Of a DNA stretch of 64,000 nucleotides, positions 12,449 through 23,475 are shown one piece after another. The stretch is from Thalassia testudinum (taxonomy: Eukaryota > Streptophyta > Magnoliopsida > Alismatales > Hydrocharitaceae), in contig JAZHRO010000050.1 of the NCBI GenBank assembly GCA_037157565.1, positions 40,220,501 to 40,284,500 on the forward strand. Direction: 5' to 3'. Numbering within the stretch: the stretch's first letter is position 1; each line of letters starts with the position of its first letter. The position numbers were made by a program, and so were the translations under genes. Under the pieces are notes generated by a model. That model had not been told where the DNA came from and did not search any database. It saw only the letters and a program-made list of their open reading frames with translations.

Positions 12449-12465
12449 TCCTCGGCAACGGCGCA
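12449..12465 (-). other. Element A primer-binding site (tRNA-Asp type)
   Basis: The plus strand here (TCCTCGGCAACGGCGCA) closely resembles the 3' end of plant tRNA-Asp, so the minus-strand RNA would pair with it. It lies 4 bases inside the 5' LTR end. A few mismatches fit the element's age. Confidence 0.75.
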
Positions 12466-12469
12466 AAAA

Positions 12470-14256
12470 TGTTAGTCGCTTTGAAACAGATTTTAAAATC
12501 GTTGCATTTTAGTATATCTTGAATCAGTGCCAAGACATATAAAATTTATTACAGGAATGAAATCTGAGGTCAAACATAGGGAGCAAGTGACAATTTAATA
12601 CTCAAGATCACAATAAAAAATGTAAGACTTTGCAATCAATAAAGATATATAAATGAAATCCAATGTCAATAATGCAGAAAGAAGAGAGGGTAAAATGGTG
12701 ATTTGAATCACCAAATTAACCTACAATGTTAACCTTAGCAAGCTACTCAAAGTAATAGATCAGATAAACCAAGCACAACTCAATTTAACCAACAGAAACA
12801 AAGTATCAGATATCAGTCGACAAAATAGGTTTAGAAACCTTAGTAGTGGCAAAGGCCTCTTCCTCTTTCTTCGTTTTCTCTTCAAGCCTCAAGGAGAGGC
12901 TTCTCTCTTCTTTTCCTCATCCTTCTCTTCTTCTTCTTCTCTTTCTCTTCCTTCTCTTCTTCTTCATCCCTTAGCTTCAGAGAAGGTGCAGCACAGGACT
13001 TAGCACACCAACAAAGGCAAAGGCCTCTTCAGGTCTCACAAGAGTTAAGAGGATGGTGGCAGAGCAAAACCCCCCCTCTCCTCTCGTTTTCTCCCCTTCC
13101 TTTCTCTAACCAAGCAATCCAAACTAGACTCGGGTATCCGGGTAATCGGACCTTGCCCAGACTCGTGGGGAATAAGCATGGGCGAGGGCATGCATGGGCA
13201 TGTACGAGGGGACCTCACCCCATGGTTGCTGAGGTAATGAGGCTATAGCAGAAAATCAATTTAACTGGCTATGAGCACCTGCCTGTTTCCGATGTGGGAC
13301 TAATCCCACAAAGTTTTCTTCACGTAGCTGTAGGATGACTTCCCTCACCAAATTTGAGCAGCAGCGAGGCATGTTGATGCTAATTGAGATCCTAGAGACA
13401 TGGAGCACGTAGATTCGCACCACCTGGAGGTAATGCCAGGGCATCTAGAGCAAGAACACCACCTATAACTCCTTGAAGAAGCTCCACCAATGGCAGAGAC
13501 GACGTGATACCTGACAGAGATGAACATGGCATAGGTTCCCTAGTCAATAGCTTCATAAGCTTCACCATGATGAGGCAAAGTCAACGGTGGTGGTCTGAGG
13601 GCGCGTAGACGTGTATGGAGGGCTAGTGGTGAGGTGGATGACGGTGGACAATGGCTGTGTTCGGTGGGAAGGTAGAAGGTACTAAACCCTAAATTTCTTT
13701 AGGGTTTTTGGAGGGTGAGTCGTGGTGGGGGTTTTGGTAGTGTTGGTAACAAGAGTCGAGTGGTGTAGCGGCTTATTGGCGTCTCCGAAGCGTCACCAAA
13801 GGCGGAGAAGAAGTATTGTGGGAGCAGCGGTTGGCGGTTGTGTGTGTGTCGTAAGTGTGGGAGAGCAAAATAGAATGAGAGAGAGAGCAAGAGAGAGACT
13901 TAGCGAGGTGGGAGAGAGGCGAAGGTAGCTGATTTTGATCGATCGTCGTCGGAGAAGGAGGTAGAAGCGGCGAGGCAGCAATGACGAATCAGATGGAGAT
14001 ATGCCCTCCCTTTGGCTGGGGAGGGTCGCGAGGAAGAGAGGAAGATAGTCAGCAAACCAATTTGGTCGTTGGACGGCCAGAGGAGGAGGGTCGAAGACGT
14101 CACTGGAGCAGTGGTCTATGGTGGTCAGAGATAGGTTTCTAGGGTCTTTTGACATGCCAAGACTCACTAAAAAGCTTGGCTGTGTGATAGGGGTTTTTTA
14201 TAGGACATAGGAAGCCCTTCCAAGGATGGAAAGAAGCTTCCAAGCTCAGAAGGTAT
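12470..14256 (-). repeat. Element A 5' LTR, first part
   Basis: Starts TGTTAGTCGC on the plus strand and matches 1547-3350. It breaks off exactly at AGAAGGTAT, where element B begins. The continuation lies at 47784-48673. TATAAAAA (minus) is at 14195-14202 and the conserved LTR-end motif at 12566-12586. Because A2 follows this LTR, it serves as both the 5' LTR of A and the 3' LTR of A2. Confidence 0.85.
14252..14256. repeat. target-site duplication of element B, left copy
   Basis: GGTAT here and again at 47784-47788, flanking element B. Removing B and one copy restores an LTR that aligns with 3340-3360 of the other A LTR. Confidence 0.85.
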
Positions 14257-14792
14257 TGATGTGAAATGTGGCATGATTTATAAAGGTGCATTTTTAAGTC
14301 ATTGTAACATGCCAAATTACATACGCTTTTAAAATTTATAACCTAGATAGGGGAGTATCAAGGGTCGTCCAAGGAGGCAATATGCTTGCAAATCAAACCT
14401 CTTGCTTAGAGCGTAAACCTCAACTTTCTTTTTTGGTTTTTTCAGTATATCCTTTTTTTTTTTGTTTTGCAATTGAAATTACAAGGATTTAGAATTAATC
14501 AAAACTACTCCTAAAAGTAACCCTAGGTGACAAGAGCTACCTTTCTTCTAAGCTCACCATAGGCATGTGAAGGCCTAGGGTAATTAGAGAGGGAGGGAAG
14601 TGAGTGCACAAAAGGGAAATTTAAATTGCAATCAAGATGGAAATAATCTAATGAAGGCAACTTGTATAAAATTGAGAAATTGTTTTACAAAAAATATCCA
14701 GTAGAAGAATGCCTAAACTACTAGAATTAAAAATGCATGTAATGAAAACACAAAAAATCCCATAAAATGATGGTGAAGATGATGAGGCTCTT
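14257..14792 (-). repeat. Element B 3' LTR, outer part
   Basis: Aligns with 44022-44554 over its full length (for example CCTAGGTGACAAGAGCTACC in both). It starts TGATGTGAAATG, and the conserved LTR-end motif lies near 14358-14380. It stops at CTCTT where element C begins and resumes at 33532. Confidence 0.85.
14788..14792. repeat. target-site duplication of element C, left copy
   Basis: CTCTT, repeated at 33532-33536 directly after the end of C. Confidence 0.75.
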
Positions 14793-16311
14793 TAATGTAA
14801 AAACATTTATTGAGGGTAAAATGCCTTTTCATGCATGTTCCTAGGCTTAGATTTACATTTCATGTTATAAATATTGCATAGCATGCATCATTCCGCATTT
14901 AGAGTAGTTGTATATAATTTAGGTTTATTGCAACCGTTTTGTGGTTAGGAGAGAAGGATATTTATTTTGGAGCCTCGGATTGACGATCTGACCGTACGGA
15001 TCTGATTAAGACGATGATCCGAGTCCAATGCCTCTGAAATCACCTCGATCGGAGTCTCCTAGCACCATATGCAGTCCGAGGAAGATCAACGGCCAAGGGA
15101 CTAGGAGACATAATTTGGAGCTTCAAATGACAAAATGACCATGCGGTTGGATTTTGGTAGACGATCGCAGCCTATTGATGCGAAAATCGACTCAATCTGA
15201 CCTCTGTAGCAGCTGTTAGAACAAGAAGAAGATGGACAGCCTAGATTGCGCCCCGTGGCGTAGCCTAGGCTGCCAGTGCATGCACACTACACCGCACGCA
15301 CGCAGCAGCGTGCGTCCGTACGTGGGTGCGCAGGTGCGCATGTGCGTAGCGCAACGCTAGCGCATGGGCGCGTGTGCTCATGACAAGGTAGGAGCGCAGC
15401 GCCAGCACAGCGTGACCTGGAACTACAGTGATGCATGAGCTGGACTTATAGTGATGCTTATAGCTGTCGATAATTCATCGCATGCTAGCAAGGCCACTTA
15501 TGGACGCCAACGGACATGAGCTCCCTACAATGACATTTCCAGCGATGGCCTCGATGTCACTAATGGTCCCATACCTATTTTTGCCTCTTCTCCGCTATGA
15601 AACGACCTACACCCCCTCCCTTCCAAGCCATCTCTACCTACTCTACTCCCACCTAGTCCCAAGCTCTAGTAAGCCTACCAATGCTCCATTAGAGCTTGTT
15701 CTCAAGCTCCCAAGGTGCCTATTAGTGTAGCGAACCTCTACCCCACCAAATACTCCTCCAACTTCCCATCTCCCTTTATAGGTCGCCTTAGAGCTGTCCT
15801 CCCACCTCCATTCTGGTAGCAGATCAACTCTGTCTTCTCACCTCCATTCCGGAGCTACGCCAAAGCTTTCCTCAACATGACGTCCTCCTGCATCTGACCT
15901 CTATCGTCCCGCTCCCCACCTCCTTTATCCAAGCTTCCGCCACGTGCCGTCGTCTCGCCGAACAAACGATTTGAGAGATTTCCTCTCACCTCCCTCTCTT
16001 TATATTCTTTTATAGTTCATTGTAATCGACATTGAATTGATATATATATCATATTTGTTCCATTTCTATCTTGTGATTTATTTTGCTTATCTTTTATTTC
16101 AGAAACACAAAAAGAAATATCGAAACCCTAAAATGCCAAAAAGAAACAAAACAAAGCGTGGTTTTCATGTAAAGTAAATGCCGCCTCCCGGTGTTCAACC
16201 CGGGACTCCCTTGGAATTTCAATATAAATTTTATCTAATCGATGTGTTTTGCAACTACCATGACAGGTTACTTGTAACCTCGATTTCTAACATGCGAAAC
16301 ACGCCCAACCA
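14793..16311 (+). repeat. Element C 5' LTR
   Basis: 1519 bp, aligned with 32018-33531 and with 44555-46067. The LTR-end motif CCTCCCGGTGTTCAACCC lies at 16184-16201. The TATA position reads TATGAAA (15596-15602) where the other two copies have TATAAAA, so this promoter is probably weakened. Frame 15482-15730 has no motif and is not a gene. Confidence 0.8.
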
Positions 16312-16314
16312 TTT

Positions 16315-16331
16315 TGGCGCTGTTGCCGGGG
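16315..16331 (+). other. Element C primer-binding site (tRNA-Asp) within a hairpin
   Basis: TGGCGCTGTTGCCGGGG matches the complement of the tRNA-Asp 3' end with one mismatch. GTTGCC (16322-16327) can pair with GGCAAC (16332-16337) across a GGGG loop, as in element D. Confidence 0.85.
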
Positions 16332-17569
16332 GGCAACGGAATTTACTTTATGGTTTATTGCATTTCTTTGCATTTACATAGCACTAACCCTACTTGTCTT
16401 TGATCTACTATCTTGCAGGTACCCTAGCAAGGAGATCCAAGTGCGGTAGACCAGAGTAAAGTGCGGGTAGAGTGTTTTGTAAGTGTCCCCCACACCATCC
16501 CCACCTTAGTTTTCATTCCATAACCGAATAACTCAAACCCAAATCAACTTAAGTGCTTTTTGTAAACCCTAGGATAGATTTGGTTGTTTGTTTGCCACCT
16601 CCACTCACCTTGCCATCCACATAAATACATAAAAAAAAAAAAAAGTGCTATCTGATTGTGGGATTTTCTAAAAGGTACACACTTAACACCCACAACTTCT
16701 CACCCTAATGTACACAATCACATTGATTCTACCACTTAACCGGGATCTAACCTGTGGACCCGGTACACTTAATTCAACAGACAAATAAGTGAGTAGAAAT
16801 CTGAATAGGTCAAAGATTTCTGTGTGCCTTAACTAAGTGGTGCAATAGGCCAATTGATTGAGCTGTTTGGGCCGCACCACTTAAGATAAAAGCGATTCAT
16901 CAAGTAGCTTGCCACTTAGGGTTGATTCTTAGGGCTCAACCAGGCACTCAACAATTTTTTTTCTTTGATTTCTAAACGAATATATCATCGCCAGTGCTTG
17001 CAAAACTTGGAGTGTCCTCATAAACTTGATTGAATATACCTATGATTAAACCCTAAAAGATACTAAACAAGGTTGAACTCTAAAAGACACATCATCAAAT
17101 AACCTTGTTTGCAAACCCTGGTTGTGCACACACACATTTTAACTGATCATTAGGGGCACAACCCATCTAAAGGGCCCATCACATTCCTGAAGCAACATTG
17201 TCCCAAGCCTAACTATAATTGATTAGACATTAGCCCTAAGGACTAGTTCGCTCGTCAGGATCCAGATTGAGATTGTTCATGATTAACCCGCTTATACTAG
17301 TCAAGCTGATGTCTAGCTAGGGGAGTAGCGTCAAACAACCCCGGCTAGGGGGTACACTAGGAACCGGAGGCGCAAGCCAAAGGAAGAACCTTCTCCCAGT
17401 CGCTCCTTCTAACTAGTTGGATTGCCTAGACATAAGTAGAGTAAATCGTCTATAATCTTAGGATGGATTCTGAGAGTCTGTAGACCTTTAGGCTACCCAA
17501 ACTAAGGACAGGCTTGTATTTTTGTATTGTAGGGCTCCTTTCTCTTCGGATTTCCCTCCTTACTTCACC
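16332..17569 (+). other. Element C 5' leader
   Basis: About 1.2 kb between PBS and the first good ATG of the C protein. It includes short A-rich tracts and no convincing reading frame. The minus-strand frame 17450-17839 is antisense to the C gene. Confidence 0.5.
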
Positions 17570-19006
17570 ATGTACCCTTCCACATCCTACACACATTTCA
17601 CATCCTATCGTCCTACCACCACTTATCCCCAAGCTAATTACTATCCCGACTTGACTTGTAATTACCCATCCACTAGCCAGGATGACTTTGATTGGGGATA
17701 TGAATCCGGACCTCAGTGTCCAGGGCCTAACCCTGGACAACAAGACTATGATTATTATCCTTCTCAAAGCTATAATGATTATGGATCTCCATCCTTTGAT
17801 GACCAAACCAACTAGATCTACAATCTGGAAAGATATCAAGATTATAACGCCTACCTTTCCCAGTATTCCACTGAATATAGGTTGCTACCATCCTTTGAAC
17901 AACCTAGAATGACCTACTTTCAGGGAGGGACCCGAGAACCTCGACATCTTGACTCCCCTAGATTCAACCCAAACCTACACAAACCTGAATCGAACCAGTC
18001 GTTTCAGGTGAACCAGATCAAAGATAGAGTGTTGGCTAATTTGAGGAACACCATACAATCTTTAGAAGCCCAGCCAACACTGCGCACTGAAGCACTGGAG
18101 CCTATGATCAAAATGGTTAATGAACTTAATAGTTCTTTATTCGATTTGCTCCAAAGTGTTATGGATAGGGACCTAGGTGAGTTTCTTCTTTGGAAATTGT
18201 CCAGGTTGAGGATGAAATTTGTGGTTGCACTAGTAAAATCTTAGGATGATTCTCAAGATGAACCCTCTTCATGAGAGCCAATGTCTGAACCCGCTCAGGT
18301 GCCTGTTGGGGGGGATACATATTCAGAGATTGGAGATGACAAGATTGGACTTGAGCAACCCTTTGAGGATGAACCGATTGATTCACCTGAGATCCCCAAG
18401 TTAGGAAGCGAAGAAAATTATGTCTCCTTGGATGATGAAATGACTTGTCATGCTGAGACATATACAAATGCGGATCATGAATTCTTTGATTTTGAGGGTG
18501 AGGAATCTCTTAGTTAGGAGAATGATTTTAGTGAGACATACGAGCTCGAGGAGTATGACAACCAATTTGGCATGCCGACTACTGAAGATTCTGATTCGGT
18601 TGGGGCTAACTTGGAGGATCTGATACCCGATGACTCAATTAGTAGCCCCATTCCTCAACCACACCTCGAAGAGCTGAATGAACATACTTTTGAGATCATT
18701 GTGCCCAAGTCATTCCTAATTCAGCCACAATTGTTGGACTTGGGTACTTTAGATGGGGTGTACAATGATCTGGAGGTCCCAAAAACCTTGATTTCAGAGG
18801 ATAGGAAGTTGGAAATGAAAATTTGGGAGGTTAATTTTGAGGGAAAAAATAGTTTGGATATAAGGGTACCTATTGACCTGAAACCACCTATCTTCTATAC
18901 GAACCCTTATAATATCTTTCATGTGAGACCTAAGCCTGGAATAACTGATTATTTTTCTGAGCTCGATGTTACCACACCTATTGAACCATTTTTACCCGTT
19001 GTCTGA
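17570..19006 (+). pseudogene. Unrecognised protein of element C (about 478 codons, four stops)
   Basis: A single frame runs from an ATG in good context (CACCATGT) at 17570 to the stop at 19006, broken only by TAG (17813), TAG (18242), TGA (18272) and TAG (18515). All four are one C-to-T change from Gln or Arg codons, and no frameshift is seen. Regions in order: a Tyr/Pro/Ser/Gln-rich N terminus (YPSTSYTHFTSYRPTTTYP); a helical-looking middle (IKDRVLANLRNTIQSLEAQP, MIKMVNELNSSLFDLLQSVM); a strongly acidic stretch (FEDEPIDSPEIPKLGSEENY); and a hydrophobic/proline C terminus (RVPIDLKPPIFYTNPYNIFH). No CCHC knuckle, DLGA, FMDD or DDE motif and no transmembrane run. It occupies the place of gag-pol. 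I do not recognise the family; a very diverged Gag is possible. Confidence 0.6.
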
Positions 19007-19838
19007 CACTTTGGTATTGGGTTGCACACGACTAAACTGTAGGCCCGACCCAGCAAACACAACAACCTTTGGTTTTGGGTGATTTTCATCTAGAACTTGA
19101 GAGCCACTGGACCCTGGGGCATGGGCCTGCAACATAATCTCATCCACATCTGTGGACATCTTCTGCAGACGAGTTTCAAGATCAACCTTTTGATTTTGAT
19201 TCTGACCCTCACTTGTGAATTCTCAATTTCTTCTTTGTATGTATGTTATGCCTAGCTGAAGGCATTAAACCTAGCATGTGTGTATGCACTCTTCTATCTG
19301 TGGAGTTGACTGGATTTTCACGACACTCAGGTGATGTTCTATTTACTCTACCCTTTTCATGTCTTTATTTTTACAATGAGGACATTGCATCATTTAGGCA
19401 TGGGGGGTGGATAATCAATTCTTGAAATCATTATGTTAACTCTGTAGAATTTTTTTTGTTTCTTATAAAGTAGAAAAAAATTTAAATTTAAAAAAAAGAT
19501 TAAAAAAAAGAAGGAAATTAGGAAAAGAGCACTTAGGCATTTGGAAGTTATTAACTTTAGGAAATGATACGAGAGGACCTAAACACTTAGACTCTTTAGG
19601 TCTTCAGGCTTAATTAGCCTAGGTGTCCACTCGAATGTGGATTTAGTCTCGAGTCTTCGCCAATTAAAATTTATTTTAATTTGGTAAATAATTTGGGATG
19701 ATAAGTATGCAACTTATCAACCCACTATCCGATTTGGGGGGACTTTAAGCTTAAGCATCTACACACATTTTTTTGCACTGACTCACTTTCTGGCAGTTTT
19801 TAAAGAAATTGGGTAGCTAATGGACCGACATGGGTGGT

Positions 19839-19900
19839 ATGGCTGGCGAGTTTTCGGTCGTAACAACTTATCGGCTAGTTGTCTAGAGCCCAGCCACAAG
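19839..19900 (+). repeat. hairpin repeat copy 1 of element C
   Basis: GGCTGG (19841-19846) can pair with CCAGCC (19890-19895), enclosing ACAACTTATCGGCTAGTTGT (19863-19882), a perfect 6-bp stem with an 8-nt loop. Confidence 0.5.
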
Positions 19901-20029
19901 ACCGTTTTCAATGTACTACCTTTAGGTAAATCTTAGATCGGGAATGCCACCTACTTAAAAAAAAAGAGACAAAAAAAGAAAAGAACGGAGAAAAAATAAA
20001 TAAATAAAACCACACTTCACCACACGAAT

Positions 20030-20094
20030 ATGGCTGGCAAGTTGTCGGTGGTAACAGCTCATCGACCAGTTGTCCAGAACCTAGCTCACAAAAA
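20030..20094 (+). repeat. hairpin repeat copy 2 of element C
   Basis: Diverged direct repeat of 19839-19900. The inner stem is ACAGCT/AGTTGT (20054-20073). One A-T pair of copy 1 has become a G-T pair, so pairing is retained, and the loop keeps ATCG. Confidence 0.5.
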
Positions 20095-20489
20095 AGAAAT
20101 GCACAATAATTCCCCAAACACTTTGGGAAGAAGTGGGGAAGCAGAATAAACCAGGGAGAAATACATTGGGCTCGCCCTTGTGTTGAACCCATAAATAAAA
20201 GTAGGGAGAAAGCTACCGATCGTAATGGTAAACGTTGAGGCAAGGTCTCCTAGGGTCATAGAAACCCAAAGTCCATTTTAACGACCGTTTTGTGTGTCTA
20301 TCACTTTTTCACAAAGATGCTTAGTACTTACAGTCCTTTTTGAGTCTTGGGCAGGTCGGGTAGCCATAAAAAGTTATCCTGGAACTCTCAAACTCCAAAA
20401 CTACAAAAAAAATTAGAAAAGAAGAAAAATAAAAATATACATACCTTCCCTTCTCAAATAAGGTGAGAACTTAGGCGGTCTACATTCTG

Positions 20490-20494
20490 GCAGA
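20490..20494. repeat. target-site duplication of element D, left copy
   Basis: GCAGA, repeated at 31853-31857 immediately after the right LTR of D. Confidence 0.9.
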
Positions 20495-22221
20495 TGATTA
20501 GCCCATAGTTGTGGGCTATTTAAGTATTTAAGTGCCTACACATTAGGTTAATTCTAACATTTATTTAGTATAAATTAGGATGTAAATAGATTAATTCATA
20601 GTTTTAATCTAATTACATAATCCATATATTGCATTCATATCTTAAGTGCATTTAGAATTAGCTTAGAATAGCATTCATCTAATTAGATAACCAATTAGGT
20701 ATATTGTTTTTATTAACATAGAAGTTGAGGGTCTATACATAAATAACCCTAATATTTTAATAATATTTGCTTTATTCGTCTTCTTTCAGAACGGCTGGCT
20801 GCCGCTCCAACGCCCGCGTGATGCAGTGAAAGCCATTCAAGGGGGAGCGGATACGGTGGATCTGGTCGGCGGCTGATTTCAAAATTGTTCAAGACACTAC
20901 AAAAGGAGCACGGAGGCAGCCGAGCTCAGGAGGCCTCCGCCACCGACCCACCACTGTGCAGAGAGAACCTCTCTCTTCCACTCCACACTGCCGGCCTCTA
21001 CCGTGGCGGCGAGTCTCCACCACCGTGGGCGTGTGGTGTGACAGGCCACACCGCCATCCGGAGCTCGCCCGCATTACCGTGAGCACATCAGCGTGCATCT
21101 CCCTCGCCGTCGTCACCAACCACCACCGCCGAGACACTGTGCAATCACCCTTTCAGTCACTTAAGACGTCCGGGAAATTTCCCAGACGTCTGAAGTCCAC
21201 CCCCACTCCAGCAACAATCTCCGTCCTCTCACTTCACTTCCACCACCCACGCCGCAGCAGCCCGCTCATCTCCAACCGCATGCAAGGCGTGCACAACCTC
21301 CAGCCCTCACGCCCGCTCACGCCACCTTCCCTGCGCCTGCAGCCTTCGCCATCTCCACGCGCAACCACCGGCGCACCCGTCTGAAGTCCACCCGCAGCAC
21401 CTTCCCGCACCGACTGCAGTGCGCGCCCCACCATCTGCAACAGCACCTGCAGAACCACCCCCCTACGCCCTCTCGCGAGCAGTCCCGCGCACGCCTCACT
21501 ACACACGCCCTCTTCCCCGCGCCTGCAGACCACCGCAGCCACGCCTCCGCGCGCCAGCGCCCTCAGCAGACCCTCCGCGCGCCCACGCACAGCCATCTGC
21601 AGACCGCCCAACCGACCACCGCTCACTTCACCGCACACGCCAGCCGCAGCAGCCACCCTTGCAGCAGCAGCAGGCGGCGGACTTCACGCCAACCGGCTGC
21701 GCAAGCTGCCGGCTGCAGCACCTCCGCCGGAGCTCGTCCGGCCACCTCCGACCGCCGCGCGACTCGCCGCCACCACCGATTCGAAGCCCTTGATCCAAGG
21801 GACCTCCTCCGAGCTTCCCGCGCCCAGCCATCGGCTCCTCGTCGCGCAAGACAACGGGGAAAAATTCCCCTGTTTTGCTACAGTAAAGCGTTGATTAAAC
21901 TTTACATTTTCTGCCATTGCCAGATTTTATTCATATTCTATTCACTCTGCATTGCGGAAAATATCCTGTAGTTTCTCATAATTGCCATTTCAGCATTATT
22001 TCTTGCTTAAACCTTAATCTAAAGGCAATCTTGGCTTGGTTCTTGTCCAAATTGACTCCGAACAAACATTTTTAAGTGGCGCGAATTTTAATACGTTATT
22101 GTCTCCCTGTGGATACGACCCGCTCCTCTGCGAGTGGTTATTTCTTGTTAAAAATTGATTAGTCGATTTTTCCACCACATTAAACTACAAACGACTTAAA
22201 AGCGAAAGATCGACTCGGTCA
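20495..22221 (+). repeat. Element D 5' LTR
   Basis: 1727 bp, starts TGATTAGCCC and ends CGGTCA. AT-rich ends surround a GC-rich core (about 20810-21850). The conserved LTR-end motif TCTCCCTGTGGATACGACCC lies at 22102-22121. A 28-bp near-perfect palindrome at 21164-21191 has half-site AGACGTCCGGGAAA. Long frames on both strands of the GC-rich core (for example 20956-21384, 21234-21656) are products of low stop-codon density and have no motif. Confidence 0.93.
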
Positions 22222-22223
22222 AA

Positions 22224-22241
22224 TGGCGCCGTTGCCGGGGA
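22224..22241 (+). other. Element D primer-binding site (tRNA-Asp), hairpin-forming
   Basis: TGGCGCCGTTGCCGGGGA is an exact 18-base complement of the 3' end of plant tRNA-Asp, two bases after the LTR. GTTGCC (22231-22236) can also pair with GGCAAC (22242-22247), so the site may fold on itself when no primer is bound. Confidence 0.93.
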
Positions 22242-23475
22242 GGCAACAGACGCAATAATTTCACCTAATTTTATTTTGATTATTTGTCAATTGCACAGAG
22301 ATTTGACCATCTATTATTTTCTTTTCTGTGCGAGAAATTTTGTGCAAGAATCAGCCACTGTGAGAGGCGACCCATGACGTCGCCAGACGAGAAGTGGACA
22401 AGCAATTTTGAAAGGAGGAGAAGGACGAGGACGCGACGGACACCACTGTATTTAATCGCTAATTTAATTAGAATAGAATTAAGACTGAAGACTTAATTTT
22501 TCATTACAGTTAGTTTGAAACCCTTGTTCTGGGGCAAATTTTGAGGGGTTTGTTCCCTGATTTTGTTTTGGACCCGTGTTGGGTAATTTTTGGGAGCCTG
22601 TTCCTTTTCTTTAGATTTAGGTTTATTTTTTTTATTATTATTATTATTATTTCTTTTATTTGCTTGTGCATAAGTAGTTCTAAAAAAAATAGAAAAAGAA
22701 AAAAAAAAAACGAGCTGCCTGCTAGAAGCTGCCTGCCCTAGGACGAACCATTTAGGTCTGTATGAGCAGCCTCTAGATTTGCTTTTCTGCATTGCGTGCA
22801 TTTTTGCATCGAAGATCGCTGGAGGCAAGGTACGCATTCTCTTACTTTGCATCCTATTTTTGATCACGCATTGCATTTGGGATTTAATGCGAAGACCACC
22901 TAATCTGTACTGAATAAATCTAACAAGTGGTCACATATTTTCTTTAGAAAAAGGACTAATTAAAGGAAGGACATTTTAAAAACCAAGGATTTGATTTTCA
23001 AACTTGGCGTGCGATTCAAAGTTCAAAATCTTTGACGGTGTATGCACACTTATTTCACTTGCACCACGGCACGTTTCTAGACGCTCATTAGGTTTGGAAA
23101 TACTAGGACAAGAGCCCTCCTTTCGTTGGATTCTGAAGTGTTCGGAACTTGAGATCAAAGGTTTTGTAAATCCAAAGAGGGGGATACCCTGTCACGGATT
23201 TTTGGGGGTAGTTGAGGAGCACCGCGAAAGCACAGCTTCAAAGGAAGGCTTAGGCCTACTTGCATCCCTCGATCTTCCGTCTTTGGATTTACTTGACCAT
23301 TTGAGATTTAGGGAAGATTACCTAAGTTCCAACTAGGTCTTTTTAGGCGAGCCGTAGGTTGACAATAGGCGCGTAATTGATTGGGTAACTTGTTTTGTCA
23401 CCTACAATTTGAATTGAATTCAAAAGCCTAAATCTGTAAAGACCAAAAAAGTCCGTTCGAATTGTGTTGTAGTGC
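22242..23475 (+). other. Element D 5' leader
   Basis: About 1.2 kb from PBS to gag. Frames 22284-22496 and 23004-23336 and the antisense 22493-22876 have no recognisable motif. It probably contains the packaging signal, but nothing in the sequence pins this down. Confidence 0.55.

Larger units (their letters stand above)
19007..20489 (+). other. Element C 3' noncoding region, first part
   Basis: Contains CAATGAGGACATTG (19374-19387) followed by GGCATGGGGGG (19398-19408), matching the pol-end motif of the Athila-like elements here. It then holds two copies of a roughly 60-bp hairpin-forming repeat starting ATGGCTGGC (19839 and 20030). Frames 19243-19425 and 19908-20243 show no motif. Element D interrupts the region; it resumes at 31858-32017. 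Confidence 0.6.

Noticed and set aside
12449..12465. tRNA-Asp-like sequence as a possible tRNA gene (also at 16315, 22224, 43999)
   Set aside because: Only the 3' acceptor end is matched and it sits next to LTR ends, so these are primer-binding sites.
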